Source: Okeania sp. KiyG1 (GTDB lineage: Bacteria > Cyanobacteriota > Cyanobacteriia > Cyanobacteriales > Microcoleaceae). Taken from it: DNA of 64,000 nt. Below, in pieces: positions 8,442-17,557 of this stretch. The notes beneath the pieces were generated by a model that saw only the letters and a list, made by a program, of their open reading frames with translations, was not told the DNA's origin and made no database searches. The stretch is from contig NZ_BLZO01000066.1 of assembly GCF_014132355.1 (NCBI RefSeq), positions 1-64,000 of the forward strand, written 5' to 3'. Every line of letters begins with the position of its first letter. Position 1 is the stretch's first letter. The translations under genes were made by a program, and so were the position numbers.

Positions 8442-9512
8442 TTATTCACTTAAACTTTTCAATAAAATTTCTTTAATAGATTCAATGGTATTTTCATCTT
8501 TAGGACTATCTGAATGAGTCAATATATGAATTGTATTAAGTAACTGGTCTGTTGCTCTATCAAATGCTTCTCCTTCTTTTTCATTAGGCAAAAAATCTTG
8601 AATTAAATTGACGATTTTATCCTGCTTTTCATTATACAAATTCTCACCAAAATGAGCTTTGATAATACTTTTTAATGCTTCTTCTTTTGGTTCTGGCATT
8701 GTTACTCTTAAACAACGTCGTTTAAATGCAGGAGGAAAATCTCTTTCTCCATTACTGGTCATTACAATAATAGGAAAGGCATAACATTTTACCTTTCCTG
8801 TTTTGAGAATTACTTTATCTTCATCTTGCGTCCAAACTGTAAATTGTTGTAGATATTCCTCTGGTCTTTCCGGATTACTTCTCCGCATTAACTCAGGAAT
8901 AATAAACTCTCCTTCTTCAAAAATATTCAGTAAATCATTAGGCAAATTAATATCACTTTTATCAATTTCATCTATTAATAACACTCTGGGAAAATAAGAT
9001 GGTAAAAATGCCGTTCCTAAAGCACCCAATGTAATATATTCTCCAATATATTGTTCTCTTTTCAGTTGAGCATCCTGCAATCTAGCAATAGCATCATAAC
9101 GATATAATCCATCCTGTAGAGTAGACCGTGCCGTAATGGACCAAGATAATACCGTTCCTAAACCTAACTCATAAGCGATCGCATAAGCAAGAGATGTTTT
9201 CCCAGAACCTGGTTTTCCAGTTACTAATAAAGGTCTTCTTAAATAAATTGCTGCGTTAACACTATTAATCACATTTTGTGCTTCTTTTTGTTGTTGAGGA
9301 AGTCGAAAATTTCTACCTCTTTCTAATCCTTTTGTTTGTAATTGTGCTAATTTTCTTAATTCTAACCATCTTAAATCGATTCCTTTTTCATTGACTTTAA
9401 TCTCTGCTTTATCCCCAAATTTACGCCAAGGAGGAGGCTCTATATTTAAGAGCTTTTGTTCAACTCCTTTCTCTCTTTTTCCATTTCCTTGAAATAAGTG
9501 CCAATGACTCAT
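8442..9512 (-). CDS. MoxR-type AAA+ ATPase
   Basis: 356 residues. Walker A is GKPGSGKTS (about 99-107), Walker B LLIDEIDKSD (178-187), sensor 1 IVMTSNGERDFPPAF (249-263) and an arginine pair FKRRC just after, typical of MoxR/McrB-like ATPases. MoxR proteins remodel vWA-domain partners. Here that partner is most likely the protein at 3465-5918, and the VMAP protein directly upstream (10097-11673) completes the ternary arrangement. Start ATG at 9512 is supported by AAGGAG eight bases upstream. The C-terminal 85 codons are duplicated just downstream (7958-8250). Family call is firm; role in a conflict system is inferred from context. Confidence 0.9.
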   Translation of the reverse strand: MSHWHLFQGNGKREKGVEQKLLNIEPPPWRKFGDKAEIKVNEKGIDLRWLELRKLAQLQTKGLERGRNFRLPQQQKEAQNVINSVNAAIYLRRPLLVTGKPGSGKTSLAYAIAYELGLGTVLSWSITARSTLQDGLYRYDAIARLQDAQLKREQYIGEYITLGALGTAFLPSYFPRVLLIDEIDKSDINLPNDLLNIFEEGEFIIPELMRRSNPERPEEYLQQFTVWTQDEDKVILKTGKVKCYAFPIIVMTSNGERDFPPAFKRRCLRVTMPEPKEEALKSIIKAHFGENLYNEKQDKIVNLIQDFLPNEKEGEAFDRATDQLLNTIHILTHSDSPKDENTIESIKEILLKSLSE

Positions 9513-10096
9513 TAATTATACTCCTTTTTTTAACTAGCTATAGCAGGGAACAGGGAATAGGGAATAGTTGGAAAAATATTTCCTAGTCTGAAATTTATCA
9601 TTAGTAATTGTCCTAAGCAATTCTTTCTTAGCTATAGCATTTCTCATAAAGATGAGGTACATTTACGATCCCCCTAAATCCCCCTTAAAAAGGGGGACTT
9701 TGAAACCTCTCTTTAAGCAGTTCCCCCCTTATAAAGCATAGCTTAATAAACATCTTTCTTAACATAAAACTTGACAAAATAAACAAGTTATGTATAAGCA
9801 TCTCAAAGGCTTTTTTGGGAGAAAAGTGTATTGAAAAATACATTTTTTTGAGAACTGCAGACAGGATTTTTCCTCCCCATCCCCCCATCTCCCCATCTCC
9901 CCATCCCCTCATTTACAGGGTTTCAGGAGTTCCTTATAAGGGATAGCTTATTAAGGGGGGTTAGGGGGGGTCTAAAACTGTATCTCACCAATTTGAGAAA
10001 CGCTATATATCAGCTTTTATAATTCTGAATAAAAATCCCCGGTTCTTAAAAAATCTGCTGATTACTGATTGCTGAATGCTGAGTGCTTCTTTAATT
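9513..10096. other. Non-coding gap with a long inverted-repeat element
   Basis: Contains gggaacagggaatagggaat (about 9544) and a pair of inverted arms, gaggtacatttacgatcccc at about 9652 and ttaggggggg...gtatctcacc at about 9961-9987, enclosing about 260 bp with no coding signal. The arms match the compact palindrome at 7716-7825, so this is probably a MITE or deleted insertion sequence. It separates VMAP from MoxR and may disrupt co-transcription. Confidence 0.5.
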
Positions 10097-10552
10097 TTAT
10101 CCAAAAGTAAAAGCATCATCTTCTTCCTCTTTAAATCTAGATAAAACTCGGTAAGGATTATCGCATAAAAATCCTAAACCATGTCCTAAAGAATTAGAAT
10201 TTTCAGGAGCAGGATTATAAGCTTCTCCTCGTAGTTTTGCGATGTAAGATAAGAGATGATTAAAATTTTTAATATCTTTTGATGTTAAAAGTTGAATAAA
10301 ATCTTCTTTTAAATTCTTAGTATGATTATTTTTGTTTATTCTCCACAATGCGAGGGGAATACCCGCCATATTTATTGCCCATATTATATCAGTGATAATT
10401 TTTAGGTCATTTTTATTCTTATCTAAAGGAAAAATTAGATTAATTCCAATTTTTCTGTTATTTCTTAAACGTTGCTCTAACTCTTGACATTCTTCATTAC
10501 AGTAAGAGTAATGTTCAAATTGGTTTTTACTAATTCTGACGTGAAAAGATAT
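10097..10552 (-). pseudogene. VMAP-C C-terminal part, in the frame after a one-base deletion
   Basis: The frame open from 10552 to the stop at 10097 gives FHVRISKNQFEHYSY...CQELEQRL...INLIFPLDK...IIWAINMAGIPLALWRI, and ends in an acidic FKEEEDDAFTFG. It continues the preceding VMAP protein: the end GIPLALW matches the usual C-terminal end of VMAP-C domains. The junction is the four-base A run at 10544-10547, where one more A would join the frames. It may be a real inactivating or phase-variable mutation, programmed slippage, or a sequencing error. Confidence 0.7.
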
Positions 10553-11673
10553 TCAGCTTGAAAATTTTTCTTAAGTTCAATCCAATTATTTTCTAATCTA
10601 TTTGAAGACTCTTGAAAATCTCGATGAATTTCCAGTCTCTCTAAAGTTCTGAAAATTAATTTATATTGACAGCCAAGCTTGACGACTTTTCCACCAGCAT
10701 CAAAAGGTATAGTTTCCATCTTATATAGAAGAAATTTCGTGGGCAAAAATAATTCAATAATAATTGGTTGTATCTTGAGATTTTGAGTTGGATTTCGATT
10801 TCGATAATGTTTCAGCGTTATATAACTACTATTAATAAATTGTTTAACATAATATCCTATTTTTTTTAAGCTCTTGGCACACTTAACGCCTTGTTTTTGC
10901 TCATCAATATAAATAGATTCTTGTTTCAGAATAGTCTCACTATCATTTTCTTGAATAACTAATTCTCCTTGTAATAGTAAATCAGAGCCATTATTTTCCA
11001 AACTGACTAACAAATAAGGCTGAACTATTTTTGTTTCCACAAATTCTGATGGAGTTAGATTCTCTTGTTGAGATTCTAGTTTAATGTTCAGTTGATTGGC
11101 TATATCAAGAGCCAATTGTTTTAAATCATTACAAACAGCATCATTTATATCCTTCATTCTACTCAAAGAATCAACAAACTCTAAAATAGCAGGAATTTCC
11201 CTTGAACTTTGTTCTCGTTTTTTGATTAAATTCTCTTTGAGAATAGGTGGAATTTTATCAAAATTATTTGATTTTTTGAGTTCTATTAATCTCGAATCAA
11301 TTTCGACAATTTCTGATTTGAAGCTTTGCTGACAAGCAATTTCTAAAGAACCTGGAGAAATCCCAGATAGTAATTGACATAATTCTTCCCATTGTGCTTT
11401 GCTAATGGAAAAAAGTCGATAAGTTATGTCCTTAATTAGGGAATTACCAGGATTTTTATCATAAGCTCCCCAAACTAAATCTAATAGTCTATTTCTACTT
11501 TCAGCCCATTCAATTAATTCAAAAATCACAGTTTCAAGATTGGTTTCTTGAACAATTTCTGCAAGATTTATTCCTAGCTTGAATCTCACCATAATTTTGA
11601 GGCTATCATAGTTTCGATAGCCATCTAGTAAAGCTTCAAACAGATCGTTTATTTCAGGTTGAGATAACTTCAT
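10477..11673 (-). CDS. EAD1-VMAP-C protein (frameshifted near its C-terminus)
   Basis: 398 residues before an early stop; about 530 if the frameshift at 10544-10547 is repaired. Residues 1-85 are an effector-associated domain 1 (EAD1): LSQPEINDLFEALLDGYRNYDSL...FKLG...LETVIFELIEWAESR...L..L..GAY..NPGN. The same domain opens the trypsin protein upstream. From about 210 the sequence fits the VMAP-C domain (YLLVSLENNG, IIIELFLPTKFLL, KLGCQYKLIFRTLERL). Proteins of this type are the third partner in vWA-MoxR-VMAP systems, proposed (Kaur, Aravind and colleagues) to couple NTPase switches to effectors. The shared EAD1 suggests homotypic recruitment of the protease. Start ATG at 11673 fits the EAD1 boundary. 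Confidence 0.8.
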   Translation of the reverse strand: MKLSQPEINDLFEALLDGYRNYDSLKIMVRFKLGINLAEIVQETNLETVIFELIEWAESRNRLLDLVWGAYDKNPGNSLIKDITYRLFSISKAQWEELCQLLSGISPGSLEIACQQSFKSEIVEIDSRLIELKKSNNFDKIPPILKENLIKKREQSSREIPAILEFVDSLSRMKDINDAVCNDLKQLALDIANQLNIKLESQQENLTPSEFVETKIVQPYLLVSLENNGSDLLLQGELVIQENDSETILKQESIYIDEQKQGVKCAKSLKKIGYYVKQFINSSYITLKHYRNRNPTQNLKIQPIIIELFLPTKFLLYKMETIPFDAGGKVVKLGCQYKLIFRTLERLEIHRDFQESSNRLENNWIELKKNFQAEYLFTSELVKTNLNITLTVMKNVKS

Positions 11674-11704
11674 TATTGTGCTGATTCAATTAACTCAATT
11701 TACG

Positions 11705-12112
11705 TTATTCTAAAGGAATCAGAGGAATAACCACTGTATAAAGCACCATCAAAATTGAACCATAAATAGGCTCATACCAACTAATAGAAATAAACGGCCT
11801 TCCACCAATAGCGATCGCCCAAACAATAAATGCACCTACTGAAATTATCGCTTGTTTTACTGTAGGTTTCTTTTTTGACTCTGCTGGTAATAAACGAATA
11901 TAAGCAAAAGTTAACAATAAACAAATGATAAATATTCCCCATAAAATACCGTCTTGAGGAATATTATTATTTCCTTCTACCATCGTTTTAATAGTAATCC
12001 ATACCCCCACTATTTCTGAGGGAATATATTTCATTACCTTGTCTAAATAACTATCTACACCAGATTTTTGCCCTGATGCTTGTAATTCAGTTTCAATAAT
12101 ACGACGACTCAT
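11705..12112 (-). CDS. Small three-helix membrane protein in the conflict operon
   Basis: 135 residues: a soluble N-terminus, then YLDKVMKYIPSEIVGVWI, followed by three hydrophobic segments (about 55-72, 86-103 and 110-132) with a lysine-rich loop (ESKKKPTVK) between the first two. There is no known enzymatic motif. It is 31 bp upstream of the VMAP gene and on the same strand, so likely co-transcribed. Small membrane proteins in such loci are often proposed as membrane-perturbing effectors or anchors; here that is inference only. Confidence 0.6.
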   Translation of the reverse strand: MSRRIIETELQASGQKSGVDSYLDKVMKYIPSEIVGVWITIKTMVEGNNNIPQDGILWGIFIICLLLTFAYIRLLPAESKKKPTVKQAIISVGAFIVWAIAIGGRPFISISWYEPIYGSILMVLYTVVIPLIPLE

Positions 12113-12769
12113 ATTTTTCAGGAATTTAATAAATAAAATTTAGTTAAGTTTGTAAACATTCAGCTATTAGCTTTCAGCTCTCAGCAAGAATACCATTTCT
12201 CAAAATTTTTTCTACATTTTGTTGAGCAGGGGACCCACCCCTAACCCCTCCCAGGAGGGGAAATAGGGGAGTGGGTAGGGACGTTGCATGCAACATCCGT
12301 ACAGAGAGAAGTAAAAAGTAAGAATAATTAGGGTTTGCTGATTAAATATCAAAGCATTGACTAATATTGGTTTTAGGCAATTTATGTCTATTAAAAGTAT
12401 GAGCTTTTCAGCAAGCTATTGTTAAAAAAGTGAGGATTTTAGGGAAGCAAAAGCCGAAAAATCACTCTTACTATTTTTTTTGCCACTGACTCTGTGATTC
12501 CCATTTCTTCTACCTCCTAACTACTCCCTACTCCCTACCCCTACCCCAGCGAAAAGACTTTTTCAGCAAACCCTAATTAATATTAATTGGGCTATTTTTA
12601 GCAAAAAGGTGATTTTATCTATTTTGATTAATTAATCACTGAAGTATTACCCAAGTATAACGTTACTTTTAGGAATTGGTATAATACTCTCCCCTTAAGG
12701 GCAGTGTTTAAAAGCTTTTATAAAACACCAAAAATCAGAGCTGATAGCTAACTGCTGAATGCTAAATGC
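12113..12769. mobile_element. Non-coding gap containing a MITE family 3 copy (12336-12583)
   Basis: From about 12336 (tagggtttgctgattaaat) to about 12583 (ttcagcaaaccctaat) the ends are inverted repeats, enclosing about 245 bp with ctattaaaagtatgagcttt and a ctcctaactactccctactc run. Related copies start at about 27645 and 46298. The flanks hold ctttcagctctcagc-type repeats at 12160-12190 and 12735-12770. No gene is supported. Confidence 0.65.
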
Positions 12770-13855
12770 TTACTTAAATTTAATTGATTTTTGAGCTAAA
12801 TCATAATAAATAGAACTAAACAAAATGCCTTCACGAATAGTGCCAAAAGATTTAGAACGTTGGGCATGATGTAAAGCCACTAATTCACCATTTTCATTAA
12901 AACAGGGTGAACCACTAGAGCCTCCTGTTGTTTTATTAATATACTGAACTAATCCACTATTAGGATAAATTCCAGTAATCCCATCACAAGTAATAGAAAG
13001 TTTCATTGATTCTCCATTAGGGTGTTGTAGGATATTAATACTATCAGTTTCAGAGAGGGAAATATTTGTCTCCCACTGAGCAGGTTTAATCGTTGTATCA
13101 TCGGAATTTAAAGTTTGAATAAAAGCCTCTTCAAGTTGTAGTAAAATATAGTCTAATTCTGCTACAGGACTAGAGGCAATAATCGGATTTTCAGAGTCCA
13201 ATAAAAACGATTTTGATTGTGTTTCTCTACCATCATTTAAACTGAAACAACCAAAATTAAGACGAACATTCTTGGTATTTAACTCTGGATTATCCTTGTC
13301 ATTCAGTTTCAGAACATGATAATTAGTCAAAACATATTTAGAAGCAATTAATACTCCTGTCGCCGTAATATTTAAACTTGGTAAATCAACTCTACACACT
13401 GATTTAGCCTGTTCAATAATTCTCTGCAAAAATCCTACATCATACCAATCTGGTTGTTTTTTAAAGAACCTTTGTAACTCAATTTCGTCCGTTTTGCTTC
13501 GCCAATCAATATTCGGACCAAAATCTTTGGGAGTAACATCAGAATCTACAATTTTCCTTTGCTTAAAATTTTTAAAGACAGTTTCATAGAACTTTTTCAA
13601 CTCTGGGTTATCAGGATTTTGTTCATAAGCTCCCAGTATTAAACGCTCTAATTTTCCCCTAGCTTCTGCTGAGTCAATCAAATTAAAAACAACTGTTTCT
13701 AAATCACCTCTCCCGGCAAATCTCTCTAAATTTTCTCCCAACTTAAATTTAACCATTCTTTGAAGTTTGTTATAGTCTCTATAAGCATCTAATAAAGCTT
13801 CAAAAAGTTTTTCGATTTCAGAGTTTGATAATGGCATACTTATCGTAGTTTTCAT
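12770..13855 (-). CDS. EAD1-trypsin-like serine protease
   Basis: 361 residues. Residues 7-90 are an EAD1 domain (LSNSEIEKLFEALLDAYRDYNKL...LETVVFNLIDSAEARGKL...GAYEQNPDNPEL) that aligns residue for residue with the one on the VMAP protein. Residues about 140-355 are a trypsin-fold protease with an intact triad: His180 (LTNYHV), Asp235 (ELDYILL) and Ser316 (GGSSGSP). There is no signal peptide, so it is cytoplasmic, as expected for a conflict-system effector held inactive until recruited. The start may be Met1 or Met7 (MPLSNSE); the latter matches the VMAP start. It is the first gene of the minus-strand run, with a repeat-rich leader upstream. Confidence 0.88.
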   Translation of the reverse strand: MKTTISMPLSNSEIEKLFEALLDAYRDYNKLQRMVKFKLGENLERFAGRGDLETVVFNLIDSAEARGKLERLILGAYEQNPDNPELKKFYETVFKNFKQRKIVDSDVTPKDFGPNIDWRSKTDEIELQRFFKKQPDWYDVGFLQRIIEQAKSVCRVDLPSLNITATGVLIASKYVLTNYHVLKLNDKDNPELNTKNVRLNFGCFSLNDGRETQSKSFLLDSENPIIASSPVAELDYILLQLEEAFIQTLNSDDTTIKPAQWETNISLSETDSINILQHPNGESMKLSITCDGITGIYPNSGLVQYINKTTGGSSGSPCFNENGELVALHHAQRSKSFGTIREGILFSSIYYDLAQKSIKFK

Positions 13856-14329
13856 GATTCATAGAGTACAGAGATTTTGGTTTAAAGGCAGTTATGCTGA
13901 AGGCAGAAGTAGTCAACATCAGGGGGCGGGTTCACCAGGTCCTGGGTAAAACCATTAACTTAACGCGGAACCCGCCCCTACTGCGGAACCCGCCCCTACT
14001 ATTGCACCATTTTAGGTGTGCCACTCCACTACAAATTTTGCTGATTATTCATAACATTCTTTTTCCAAAACGAAATATTAATAATCAAACTTCTTAGTTC
14101 TTAACTTCTGACTTTTGAATTGTGAATTCTTAACTTCTGAACTTTTGAATTCTTCCTTCTTAACTTTTGACTTTTGACTTTTGAATTGTGAATTCTTAAT
14201 TTTTGACTTTTGACTTTTGAATTGTGAATTCTTAATTTTTGACTTTTGACTTTTGAATTGTGAATTAGAAATTTTTGACTTTTGACTTTTGACTTTTGAA
14301 TTAGAAATTTTTGACTTTTGACTTTTGAA
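13856..14329. repeat. Repeat-rich gap: GC-rich direct repeat and heptamer runs
   Basis: Near 13967-14000 the 18-base word gcggaacccgcccctact is repeated in tandem. A caccattttaggtgtgccac word near 14003 recurs near 27536. From about 14098 to 14350 the sequence is built from short words (cttttga, gaattgtgaattcttaa), an STRR-like array. It runs into the 3' end of the transporter gene. Confidence 0.7.
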
Positions 14330-15244
14330 TTAGAAATTTTTGACTTTTGAATTCTGACTTATTGAAGCGATCGCCACTCCAATTAATAATAAAATTGCAC
14401 CAAAAAAAACCATTACAGAAGGCATTTCATCGAACAATAAATAACCTAAAAAACTAGCTCCAACAGGTTCAAATAAAATTGCCAAACTAACTAAAGTAGG
14501 AGACAACCAACGTACTGCCCACATCAAACTTGTATTCCCTACTAATTGAGGAAATAATGCCATTAATAATAAGTAAAAGTAAACTAAACCAGGATAACCA
14601 GAATAACCAATACCTAAAATTAAGGGAAGAGGCAATAATACAATTCCAGCTACAGAAAAAACTACCACAAGATAGCCACCAACACTAAACCCTTTAGTTT
14701 GAGCTTCCCGTCCTAGAAGTATATATAAACTCACTGCCAAAGCTCCCATCAGAGCCAAAAAGTTTCCCAGGAGAGGGTTAGCACCTGTAGGTTCCCCACC
14801 AATATCTGCTAAACCAATGGTTAACCCCCCAACCATAGCTATTACTATGCCAATAACCGTCTGACGAGAGAGTCTTTCCTTCAACCACCACCGCGACAAC
14901 AAAGCGACCCAGATGGGATTAGTATTTACTAGACTGGTAGAGGCCGCGATCGAAGTGTAGGATAAAGAGGTAATCCAAAAAGCAAAATGGACTGCAAGGC
15001 AAACTCCTGCTGCTACTGCATAGGGTATTGCTCCCGACTGGAGACTCTGCCACTGAATTTTCGACCATGCGGGTACTAATAATAAAGCAGCGATCGTCAC
15101 CCGCGAGGCAGCTATTACCAAACTAAACCCTACCCCATTCATGTCAGCAGAGAGACTTGTCAACCTGATTAATACTGCACCTGTAGATATTGCTAAAATA
15201 CCGATAGTTAAAACTAATACAATTAGCCAGTTAGAAGGTTTCAT
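14330..15244 (-). CDS. DMT-superfamily (EamA-like) transporter
   Basis: 304 residues from the preferred start MKPSNWLIV; an upstream in-frame Met at 15280 would add 12 residues. About ten hydrophobic helices in two EamA halves, with signatures such as STGAVLIRL, SLVNTNPIWVALLS near the end of half one and EPVGASFLGYLLFDE in half two. Proteins of this fold export small metabolites across the inner membrane; the substrate cannot be told. The last residues (NSKVKNF) are encoded by the adjoining heptamer repeat, so the native C-terminus has been altered slightly. It is divergent from the next gene with about 49 bp between starts, implying back-to-back promoters. Confidence 0.85.
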   Translation of the reverse strand: MKPSNWLIVLVLTIGILAISTGAVLIRLTSLSADMNGVGFSLVIAASRVTIAALLLVPAWSKIQWQSLQSGAIPYAVAAGVCLAVHFAFWITSLSYTSIAASTSLVNTNPIWVALLSRWWLKERLSRQTVIGIVIAMVGGLTIGLADIGGEPTGANPLLGNFLALMGALAVSLYILLGREAQTKGFSVGGYLVVVFSVAGIVLLPLPLILGIGYSGYPGLVYFYLLLMALFPQLVGNTSLMWAVRWLSPTLVSLAILFEPVGASFLGYLLFDEMPSVMVFFGAILLLIGVAIASISQNSKVKNF

Positions 15245-15293
15245 AAGAAAATAAAAAATGCTATAATTGAGTTTAACCAATTATTAGTTAAAT

Positions 15294-16319
15294 ATGCTAA
15301 AGCTAACTATTATAGTTTTAATTATTCTCATAGGTTCTGCTCTTTGTTCTGCTACTGAAACAGCTTTACTTTCGGTTTCTCCCATTAAAGTACAACAGTT
15401 AGCACAGTCTAAAAAACCAGCAGCATTAGCACTGTGGGGAATTAGGAAAAAAATTAATCGCCCAATTGCTACTGTTGTGATTATTAATAACATTTTTAAT
15501 ATAGTTGGTAGTATTTTAATTGGTAATATTGCAGCTTCGGTTTTGGGAAATGCTTGGTTAGGAGTTTTTTCTGCAATATTAACTTTTTTGGTAATAGTTT
15601 TTGGGGAAATTATTCCTAAAACTTTAGGTGAGCGTTATGCGATGCAATTTGCCTTAACTGTGGCTTTACCTGTCCAGGGGTTAACTTTTATATTTACTCC
15701 TATAGTTTGGTTGATGGAAAAAATTACTTCTCCTTTTACTAAAGGGCAGAAATTACCCACCACTAATGAAGCAGAAATTATGTTTTTGACCAGAGTAGGA
15801 TATAAGGAAGGAGTTATTGAAGGTGATGAAGCTGAAATGATTAGAAGAGTATTTCGGCTCAATGACAAAAATTCTTTTGATATTATGACGCCTCGAATAG
15901 CGACGACTTATCTCTATGCTAATGCAACTCTGGATGAGGTAAAGTCAGATATTATTGCTTCTCAACATAGCCGCATTATTGTAATTGGAGATTCTATAGA
16001 TGATGTACTTGGTGTAGCGTTGAAAAATGAGTTACTTAAAGGAATTATAGAAGGAAAAGATAGTAATAAAATTTCTGATTTTATGCGAGATGTTAGATTT
16101 ATTCCCGATACATTGAGAGTCGATCTATTGCTCAAAGAATTTCAGAAAAATCGTCAACATTTGATGGTAGTTTTAGATGAATATGGAGGAATGTCGGGGG
16201 TGGTGACTCTGGAAGATGTGTTGGAAGAATTAACTGGTGAAATTGTGGATGAAACCGATCAAAGTGTTGACCTACAAATTGTGGCAAGGATGAGAGGAAA
16301 AAGAAAGTTAAAAGATTAG
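15294..16319 (+). CDS. CNNM/CorC (DUF21-CBS) membrane protein
   Basis: 341 residues. The first about 170 form a DUF21 domain with several hydrophobic helices (ATETALLSVSPIK, VFGEIIPKTLGERY). Residues about 185-310 are a CBS pair (MTPRIATTYL; DEYGGMSGVVTLEDVLEELTGEIVDE). The C-terminal CorC_HlyC domain found in longer relatives is absent, and the protein ends in a basic tail. Relatives are linked to Mg/Co transport or efflux; the 'hemolysin' name in databases is historical. It is divergent from the DMT transporter. Confidence 0.85.
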   Translation: MLKLTIIVLIILIGSALCSATETALLSVSPIKVQQLAQSKKPAALALWGIRKKINRPIATVVIINNIFNIVGSILIGNIAASVLGNAWLGVFSAILTFLVIVFGEIIPKTLGERYAMQFALTVALPVQGLTFIFTPIVWLMEKITSPFTKGQKLPTTNEAEIMFLTRVGYKEGVIEGDEAEMIRRVFRLNDKNSFDIMTPRIATTYLYANATLDEVKSDIIASQHSRIIVIGDSIDDVLGVALKNELLKGIIEGKDSNKISDFMRDVRFIPDTLRVDLLLKEFQKNRQHLMVVLDEYGGMSGVVTLEDVLEELTGEIVDETDQSVDLQIVARMRGKRKLKD

Positions 16320-17557
16320 TTTGAAGAAGGTTTTAGGTGATAGGTAGTTAGGTAGTAGGTGGTAGGTTTTAGGTGGTAGGTTTTAAGTACAGGACTTACA
16401 CAAATTAACCTTTAAAACCCGATATGTAGGGACGAATGGCATTTACTAACGCAAAGATCCGCTTTATATGTTGCGGAGCAAAACGCCCTCATTTGATGAA
16501 GAAAGTTTTAGGTGGTAGGTGGTAGGTTAATTAAGGGGAAATTATCCCACTATTTTTAACAAGCTTATTTGTTTAAGTAAAATGTGTTTTAAAAGCTTAA
16601 TTTTTCGTTTTGAACTCTCAAATATTATGTCTTTAAGGAGATTCTCTTTTTTACTTCCTTAATGTCAAGATAATTCTCAATGTAAAGATATAGCAGTCGC
16701 CACTATAGTTAGGAAGTCGGATAATTATGATAATACCAAATTGATAAATATTTGCTACAAATAGCTAGGATATTTCTTAGGAGTCAGGATTCAGGAGTCG
16801 TATGGGAATTCCTTTAATACAATTTTTAGGGCGTAAATTATCTTTTTTGTCAAAGGGACATTTTCTGTAAATCCTTTTTATCGCTCTTACTATTCGTAAC
16901 ATTCTTTTTTCAAATAGACATCTCCAGAAAAAAGGGAGTAGGGAGTAGGGAGTAGGGAGAAAGAATTGATAATTGCTGTGCGATAATTGATTTGATTTTT
17001 TATTATTGGAGATGTCTAATTGGTATAATTCATGGCGCGAGCAAGATGCTCGCACTAATTGTCAAACACCAACATGGTGGTTGCTATAATTGTTGTAAAC
17101 TCTTTTTTAGTAAACTTTCCTTTTTTTCTAACAGTTGCGTTACACTATTTTCTATATAGCAGTCGATGGAAAGGTTAGGACATATCAAAAATTTAAAATT
17201 CAGACAATGCAAGCGTAAGCATTCAGCTGTCAGCTATTAGCCATCAGCTATTGCTTTTAGTTTTAGATAAAAGCTTTACTAATTTAGGCAGAATTTATAC
17301 TTAAGGAGCCATGTAAGAATAAGTTGTACAAATTTTATCTGGGATAAATTGTGAAATATAGCTTCCATTAAAAAAACTGTTCAAGTTATTTTTACACGAC
17401 TACTAACTATAAAAGCTGGCGCTCAACAGTCTATATTAATTAAAACCTCTTTCTTTTGCTGATAGCTGACTGCTAATAGCTGAATGCTTACATGCAAGCT
17501 TCTTCCTTCTTCCTTCTGCTATACATATAAAACTTTAATTATCCATAAAAAAAAACA
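16320..17557. other. Long non-coding gap with repeats
   Basis: No gene supported. It holds taggtggtaggttttagg repeats (16320-16385 and 16510-16530), a decayed MITE family 1 copy starting caggacttacacaaa at 16388, a gggagtagggagtagg run at 16929-16958, and cagctattagccatcagc-type words at 17222-17255 and 17459-17490. The open frame at 16777-17055 on the minus strand is made of these repeats. Confidence 0.6.

Noticed and set aside
9685-9912. 75-codon minus-strand ORF
   Set aside because: Begins in a ggatggggagatgggg repeat and lies within the arms of an inverted-repeat element; no family pattern.
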